Source of the DNA: Chloroflexota bacterium
Lineage (GTDB): Bacteria > Chloroflexota > Anaerolineae > Anaerolineales > Villigracilaceae
Reading direction: 5' to 3'
Length of the DNA stretch: 17,937 bases
NCBI GenBank assembly: GCA_021796315.1
Contig: JAJYOH010000052.1
Location: 1 to 17,937 of the forward strand
Shown here: positions 13,706 to 17,937 of the stretch, piece after piece
How positions within the stretch are numbered: position 1 is the stretch's first letter
Layout of the letters: every line of letters starts with the position of its first letter
Translations under genes and position numbers: made by a program
The notes under the pieces: generated by a model
Database searches by the model: none
Seen by the model: only the letters and a program-made list of their open reading frames with translations
Told to the model about the DNA's origin: nothing

Positions 13706-13714
13706 GGAAAAAGC

Positions 13715-13775
13715 AATCCGCGAATTCACGCCAATGATCGCGAATATTTAAGTTCGCGTAAATTCGCGGAGATTA
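13715..13775. repeat. intergenic palindromic repeat of the CCGCGAATTTACGCG type
   Basis: AATCCGCGAATTCACGCC (from 13715) is mirrored by TTCGCGTAAATTCGCGGAGA (from 13753), with an intervening GATCGCGAATATTTAAG. The arms are imperfect inverted copies built of (A)TTCGCG units. It fills most of the 120-bp gap between rsgA and holB and differs in sequence from the ACCACGAAG family. Confidence 0.7.
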
Positions 13776-13788
13776 GTGGATGAAAATT

Positions 13789-14694
13789 TTATTCTCTGCC
13801 GTCACGCAAACGCAAAAAAGATTCGTATCGTTCAGGGAAAATTTTTCCGGCTTTCAACGCGTCCAGCACCGCGCAGCCCGGCTCATGCGTGTGCGTGCAA
13901 TCGCTGAACTGACATTCGGCAACGAGCGGCGCAAACTCAGGAAAATACGCGTCGATCTCTTCGGGGTGCGTATCCCACAGTGCCAGCGATTTCCAGCCGG
14001 GCGTGTCGGCCACATAACCGCCATCTTTGAGCGGAAATAATTGGCGCACCACCGTTGTGTGTTTGCCTTTGTCCATCGCCGCGCTGATCTCATTGACCGC
14101 GAGTCCAAGCCCGGGTTGGATCGCATTCAACAAACTTGATTTTCCCACGCCGCTCGGCCCGGCCAGCGCAGAGATTTTATTTTTTAGCGCATCATGCAAT
14201 TCGTCCACGCCGATATTTTTTTCTGCCGAGGTATAGATCACGCGATAACCAAGCGCTTCATACATACCGAAAATTTTTGGGGCATCTTCGATAAGATCAA
14301 CTTTATTCGCAACAATGACCGGCGGGATTTTTTGTTTTTCGGCGATGACCAAAAATCGGTCGAGCATTTTTAATTTCGGACTCGGACTCGCGCACGCGAA
14401 GACGAACAAAGCCTGGTCGGCATTGGCCAGCAAAATTTGCTGGTACACGCCTTGAGGTCGCGGGTCGAGCCGGACGATGGCCTGCTTCCGTTGTTCGACC
14501 TCTTCGATCACACCGGAGCCATCATCCAAAACCGTGATGCGGACATGATCTCCCAACGCAGCAATGTCGCCAACGGCTCTGCCTTGTTTCAGTTTTCCGC
14601 GCAACTGGCAAACCACAAGGCCCTCTCCGGTTTCAACGGTGAAGAAACCAGATTGGGCCTTGATGATCAAACCAGGATAAATTGATTCCGCCAC
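13789..14694 (-). CDS. rsgA: ribosome small subunit-dependent GTPase A
   Basis: A 301-residue circularly permuted GTPase that acts in late 30S subunit maturation. An N-terminal OB-fold (about 1-70) precedes the permuted G domain in the order expected for RsgA: G4 NKVD (130-133), G5 TSA (155-157), G1 GPSGVGKSS (179-187), G2 KHTT (211-214) and G3 DTPGW (230-234). The C-terminal zinc module has C261, C266, H268 and C274. All motifs are intact. The start is GTG at 14694 (product begins MAESIYPG), 8 bp after the PBP stop, so it is co-transcribed with maf and the PBP. No Shine-Dalgarno is obvious. Confidence 0.97.
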   Translation of the reverse strand: MAESIYPGLIIKAQSGFFTVETGEGLVVCQLRGKLKQGRAVGDIAALGDHVRITVLDDGSGVIEEVEQRKQAIVRLDPRPQGVYQQILLANADQALFVFACASPSPKLKMLDRFLVIAEKQKIPPVIVANKVDLIEDAPKIFGMYEALGYRVIYTSAEKNIGVDELHDALKNKISALAGPSGVGKSSLLNAIQPGLGLAVNEISAAMDKGKHTTVVRQLFPLKDGGYVADTPGWKSLALWDTHPEEIDAYFPEFAPLVAECQFSDCTHTHEPGCAVLDALKAGKIFPERYESFLRLRDGRE

Positions 14695-14702
14695 AAAATA
14701 GT

Positions 14703-16970
14703 TTACGGTTTTGTTTTGGTCGGGATGCCGCCAAGCGGTGTGGGAGTGTAGAGTGGCGAGCCAAAACCAGATGAGAACCAGGGACGAGACTGAGGTTTAC
14801 CATAATAATAAGATTCGATTATGGCCCTGAAGAGCGGAGCGGCCCAATCGGAACCTTCGCCTTGATTCTCCAAAACAACGGCTATTGCAATATCGGGCAG
14901 GCCGGTATCCTTTACATCATCTGTATAGCCCGCAAACCAGGCGTGCGAATTGCCATTCCCCGATTCGGCCGTGCCGGTCTTTCCATATATATTGAAATTC
15001 AATCCAATAAAACGATAGTATGCCGTTCCAAGTGGATCGTGAATAACGCTGAACATTGCGTCTTGAAGCGTCTTGAGATTATCCGGACGCACGGGCAGGG
15101 TACCAGTCGCTTCGGGCTTGAAAACGCTGATCGGGTCACCCTGGACCGGGATGACCTTCTCGACCAGTTGAGGCCGGTACAAGGTCCCGCCGTTGCCGAT
15201 GGCAGCGATCAGGCGCGCCACTTGAAGCGGCGTCACCGTCACCGTTCCCTGACCGATAGCCTGGTTGGTTGCATCGATCGGGTTGGTGGGTATATCGATA
15301 TTTCCGGAAGCTTCAGGCACGACGTTGATACCGGTCGGGGCGCCGAGGCCAAAAGCGCGAGCCATGTTGGCGATATCGCCTGCGCGATTGTTGTTATAAA
15401 GATCAAGGCCGATGTGCCAGAAATATGGGTTGCATGAGCGCATCAAACCTTCGGGCAGAGTCAACAGACCAGAGGGTTTGCTATCCGAGGTATCACATTG
15501 TTTACCAGCCGCCTGACGGTCCTGGCAATGTTGCCATGTCCAATCGTGCAGGGTTGGACCTCCATATTTTTGAAGCTCGGTGAAATCATACTGGCAATCG
15601 TAGGTCGTTTGAGGCTCATACAAACCACTATCTAATGCGGCTGAAAATGTAACGACCTTGAAGACCGAGCCGAGCGGCAACTCGCCTTGTGTGGCTCGAT
15701 TGACGAGAGGCTTATCCTGGCTATTAAGCAGGTCGTTCATCAAGTAGCCATTATTGAAGTTGTTGGGATCGAACAAGTTTGGGTCATAGCTGGGCGAAGA
15801 AGCCATCGCCAGTACGCGGCCAGTATCGCGTTCCACAACAACTATCGCACCTTTGAAGCCCTGCAAGACGGTTTGCGCATTTTCCTGCAAGTTTTTATCA
15901 AGCGTCAAATAGACCGAGTCGGCGGGCTGGGGTTGGCTTTCACCTAATTTAGCTTTCAGGTTACCGCTGGGATCGACCACCCAAAGCGTGCCACCGTGTT
16001 TGCCTGCCAAATAAGGTTCCATGGACTTTTCAATACCGGCCTGGCCAATTCGCTCATCACCGCGATAACCTTTGCGGCGATACTCATCCACCTGTGCGGG
16101 ATTGATGAGCTGCATATAACCGACCACCTGTGGTGCGATCCCCTGATTAAAATATATGCGCGAGGTGTACGGATTAACCGTAAGACCACCGATGCCAAGA
16201 TTCAAAACGCCTTTAACTTCATCAGCAGCAGCATCGCAAATCGCGACATACCAATCCGGCCCGGCGTTCGCATATTTGGCCTTAATGGTATCCACCGGAA
16301 TCCCGCATAGCGTCGATAGTTCACTAACCAGAACCCCTTCGGATTTTCCGTTTAAGTTGCCGGGGGTAATTCCCAGCGCGTACGCGTCCGCCTGACCAAC
16401 GATGGACAGGCCGTTACGGTCATAGATATTGCCGCGGGCCGGGATTTGGTAATCCATTTTCAGGGTGTTGCCACCCGCCAGTTCGGGCAGGATCAGGCCA
16501 TCGTCCCATTTGAGGCGCCATTGTCCGGCCTCAAGGATGAAGTTCGCGACCATGTCGCGTTGAATGTCTCCCACCAGGGCAGTATGATAGATGACTCGAA
16601 ATCCAACCTGTGCAGTGGATGGAGTGAGCAATTGGGTCAGCACTTCATAATCCAATGTGCCTGCACTCATGGTATTAAGGGCATCGTTGTATTTTTTGCT
16701 AAAAGCATCCTGCGTTATCGAAGCCTGGGTGTCCTTTGACAACAAGGCATACATGGTAGCGTAATCGCCGTTCTTAAGTGCATCGAGAAAATTATGCATG
16801 GGCGTCTCAGCGTCCGGCGCACGGGTTATGCCAATTGAAGCAGTGGGCAGCGGCGTGGATGTCGGAAAAAACGAAAAGCCGGGCCGAGGCGTGCCATTGA
16901 CCGTAGTCGGCGCGCAGGCGGCCAGCAAGACGAGCATCAGGATCAATTGAATCCAGCGAAATGGTTTCAT
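14703..16970 (-). CDS. class B penicillin-binding protein (peptidoglycan transpeptidase)
   Basis: 755 residues. After the N-terminal hydrophobic segment, which ends in a lipobox-like LAAC (C19), comes a short linker and an NTF2-like/MecA_N domain (about 55-160), a PBP dimerisation region (about 172-340, with IPARGNIYDRNG) and a transpeptidase domain (about 350-740). The active-site set is complete: nucleophile S435 with K438 (GSVFK), SCN at 512-514 and KTGT at 664-667. It should crosslink peptidoglycan outside the membrane. In MecA the NTF2-like domain precedes the same architecture. The layout also fits PbpA/PBP2-like elongation or sporulation enzymes, so the specific role is open. AAAGGT about 7 nt before the ATG serves as ribosome-binding site. 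It lies 12 bp after maf. Confidence 0.95.
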   Translation of the reverse strand: MKPFRWIQLILMLVLLAACAPTTVNGTPRPGFSFFPTSTPLPTASIGITRAPDAETPMHNFLDALKNGDYATMYALLSKDTQASITQDAFSKKYNDALNTMSAGTLDYEVLTQLLTPSTAQVGFRVIYHTALVGDIQRDMVANFILEAGQWRLKWDDGLILPELAGGNTLKMDYQIPARGNIYDRNGLSIVGQADAYALGITPGNLNGKSEGVLVSELSTLCGIPVDTIKAKYANAGPDWYVAICDAAADEVKGVLNLGIGGLTVNPYTSRIYFNQGIAPQVVGYMQLINPAQVDEYRRKGYRGDERIGQAGIEKSMEPYLAGKHGGTLWVVDPSGNLKAKLGESQPQPADSVYLTLDKNLQENAQTVLQGFKGAIVVVERDTGRVLAMASSPSYDPNLFDPNNFNNGYLMNDLLNSQDKPLVNRATQGELPLGSVFKVVTFSAALDSGLYEPQTTYDCQYDFTELQKYGGPTLHDWTWQHCQDRQAAGKQCDTSDSKPSGLLTLPEGLMRSCNPYFWHIGLDLYNNNRAGDIANMARAFGLGAPTGINVVPEASGNIDIPTNPIDATNQAIGQGTVTVTPLQVARLIAAIGNGGTLYRPQLVEKVIPVQGDPISVFKPEATGTLPVRPDNLKTLQDAMFSVIHDPLGTAYYRFIGLNFNIYGKTGTAESGNGNSHAWFAGYTDDVKDTGLPDIAIAVVLENQGEGSDWAAPLFRAIIESYYYGKPQSRPWFSSGFGSPLYTPTPLGGIPTKTKP

Positions 16971-16982
16971 GCGTTTACCTTT

Positions 16983-17654
16983 TTATCCAACCTGTTCACC
17001 GCGCAAAATCGAACGCGAGACAGGACATTGATAATGCAAATAAGTTTGACAATTGTTCGGAATATCCGCGTTGGGCGTGACATCGAGTTTTCGCAGGGCG
17101 CGCGTGAGATGGCACAAAGGCAATCCCATCACGGATGCAAAACAACCATTCATTTTTTCAACCGGTTGAAAGCGTGAATGTTGAATGGCATAAGCCCCGG
17201 CTTTATCGAGCGGATCGCCGGTCAGGGCGTAAGCGTTGATTTCGTCGTCGCTGTAGTTCCGCATGGGAACATCCGTCACGCAGACCTCGGTGATACTGCG
17301 CCCATCCCTCACGCTGAGAACCGACAGCCCGGTATAGACTTGATGCGTATGTCCACGCAATTGTTGAAGCATTTCCACAGCAACAGCTATATCCCTGGGC
17401 TTGCCGAGGATTTCACTGCCATCCACCACGGCGGTATCGGCGGCAACGATGATGTGTTCAGCACGCGCATTGGCAACCGCTGCATGAGCTTTGGTTTCAG
17501 CAAGTCTTCGCACGTAATCCGCAGGCGCTTCTCCCGGATTCCGGCTCTCATCCACATCCGGGACGGAAACGTTGAACATCCAGTTCCCCAAAGCGATCAA
17601 TTCCCTGCGGCGTGGGGAGTTGGACGCCAGTAAGATCAAAGTCCGTTCAATCAC
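16983..17654 (-). CDS. maf: Maf-type nucleoside triphosphate pyrophosphatase
   Basis: A 223-residue Maf/Ham1-fold enzyme, expected to hydrolyse non-canonical or canonical pyrimidine NTPs to NMP and pyrophosphate. SNSPRR (11-16) is the substrate phosphate-binding signature. VAADTAVVDGSEILGKPRD and GDPLDKAGAYAIQ are the other conserved blocks, and SVMGLPLCHLTRAL normally marks the end of the fold. About 35 further residues follow, with two cysteines and the closing RSILRGEQVG, longer than usual for the family. Translation starts at GTG 17654. TGTTAGAAT sits six bases upstream and no Shine-Dalgarno is present, suggesting a leaderless message that continues into the PBP and rsgA genes. The same family was once called septum formation inhibitor. 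Confidence 0.95.
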   Translation of the reverse strand: MIERTLILLASNSPRRRELIALGNWMFNVSVPDVDESRNPGEAPADYVRRLAETKAHAAVANARAEHIIVAADTAVVDGSEILGKPRDIAVAVEMLQQLRGHTHQVYTGLSVLSVRDGRSITEVCVTDVPMRNYSDDEINAYALTGDPLDKAGAYAIQHSRFQPVEKMNGCFASVMGLPLCHLTRALRKLDVTPNADIPNNCQTYLHYQCPVSRSILRGEQVG

Positions 17655-17660
17655 GGCAAG

Positions 17661-17666
17661 ATTCTA
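17661..17666 (-). promoter_or_regulatory. extended -10 element adjacent to the maf start
   Basis: In - strand sense TG-T-TAGAAT is separated from the GTG at 17654 by CTTGCC. The geometry equals that before the CAP1 gene. It would be the promoter for the maf-PBP-rsgA unit. An alternative -10, TATACT, lies a little further upstream. Confidence 0.4.
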
Positions 17667-17722
17667 ACACAGTATAAAAATGGCCTTCATGCAGGACTCA
17701 TGTGGGCATGTTAAAAATTGGG

Positions 17723-17756
17723 GCGGTGCTTTTATTGAAAAATAAAAATGCGCCGC
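17723..17756. repeat. AT-cored inverted repeat in the maf/xpt divergent region
   Basis: GCGGTGC (17723-17729) pairs with GCGCCGC (17750-17756), with one G-U, and the inner TTTTATT with AATAAAA apart from small bulges, leaving a loop of about three bases. There is no T-run, so it is not a normal terminator. The 226-bp divergent gap 17655-17880 otherwise shows only the candidate promoters. Confidence 0.45.
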
Positions 17757-17842
17757 GAAGCCGCAGAATTATTCCTGCTGCATACAGGATACTTCATGCT
17801 CATATCACAGATACATAATGACGGCGGTTGTGCGGCGAGTGG

Positions 17843-17875
17843 TAAAATGTGTCTAGACCAAAATTTATCTGGAGG
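17843..17875 (+). promoter_or_regulatory. -10-like element and ribosome-binding site of the right-hand gene
   Basis: TAAAAT at 17843-17848 is a possible -10, without a clear -35. A perfect 8-bp palindrome GTCTAGAC at 17851-17858 would lie at the transcription start. GGAGG at 17871-17875 stands five bases before the GTG at 17881 and fixes the start. No purine-riboswitch signature is visible, although such genes are often purine-regulated. Confidence 0.4.
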
Positions 17876-17880
17876 CAGGC

Positions 17881-17937
17881 GTGAAGGAACTAAAAGATCG
17901 GATTCAACGTGATGGACAAAGTCTTGGAAACGGGATT
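17881..17937 (+). CDS. xpt: probable xanthine phosphoribosyltransferase, N-terminus only (partial)
   Basis: A GTG start behind GGAGG opens a frame that runs to the window edge: MKELKDRIQRDGQSLGNGI, 19 residues. The pattern LKxRIxxDGxxLxxxI followed (outside the window) by KVDSF is the usual beginning of Xpt, which salvages xanthine to XMP with PRPP. Only the first helix and strand are visible, so the name is a reasoned guess. The gene is divergent from maf. Confidence 0.55.
   Translation, partial: MKELKDRIQRDGQSLGNGI

Noticed and set aside
14862..15437. A 191-codon + strand frame antisense to the PBP gene, and similar long antisense frames at 11647-12222 and 12356-12958
   Set aside because: They lie opposite well-supported genes, have Arg/His-rich composition typical of antisense reading, and lack start signals.
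14703..16970. An acquired beta-lactam resistance gene (mecA-like)
   Set aside because: The domain order is the same, but the gene is embedded between maf and rsgA with 8-12 bp spacing and no mobile context, so a native cell-wall enzyme is the simpler reading.
1..17937. CRISPR array, rRNA, prophage or insertion sequence with its own transposase
   Set aside because: No regularly spaced identical repeats, no rRNA-like blocks, and no integrase, transposase or phage structural protein was seen in any frame.

Overview
The window most resembles a chromosome segment from a Chloroflexota bacterium of the Anaerolineae type. This is an inference from gene content: two lipoproteins that join an NBR1-type Ig-like domain to a CAP domain through Thr/Pro-rich linkers, a lipobox-bearing transpeptidase with an NTF2-like domain, GTG starts, and several families of intergenic palindromic repeats. 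No marker gene settles the taxonomy.

Left part (1-830). The possible tail of an upstream + strand gene ends at a terminator. Next come the C-terminal third of a short-chain dehydrogenase (5'-truncated remnant, - strand), a compact promoter-hairpin-terminator unit on the - strand that looks like an orphan small RNA of about 90 nt, and a + strand leader with a promoter and an intrinsic terminator just before the ribosome-binding site of the next gene.

Region 831-5117 (+ strand). A PLP aminotransferase is followed by a 955-residue protein that fuses a glutamate-cysteine-ligase-like domain to an M20 metallopeptidase. Ligase, aminotransferase and hydrolase together could form a small pathway using a glutamyl-protected intermediate (hypothesis). 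The M20 half carries at least two repeat-derived in-frame insertions. A bidirectional terminator separates this pair from the convergent - strand genes.

Region 5152-9500 (- strand). A degenerate, probably inactive, DNA-methyltransferase-like protein of 738 residues is followed by two tandem CAP lipoproteins.

Region 9518-13668 (- strand). A GT4 glycosyltransferase, a GxxExxY nuclease-fold gene inside a 497-bp unit with imperfect terminal inverted repeats, an NTF2-like protein, a second GT4 glycosyltransferase and DNA polymerase III delta' (holB). Related palindromic repeats fill the gaps.

Region 13789-17654 (- strand). maf, a class B penicillin-binding protein and rsgA are packed within about 12 bp of each other: a housekeeping cluster for cell wall, nucleotide quality control and ribosome maturation. 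The window ends with the first 19 codons of a divergent + strand gene, probably xanthine phosphoribosyltransferase.

Several - strand genes have a -10-like hexamer six to eight bases before the start codon and no Shine-Dalgarno, which suggests leaderless transcripts alongside SD-led ones.
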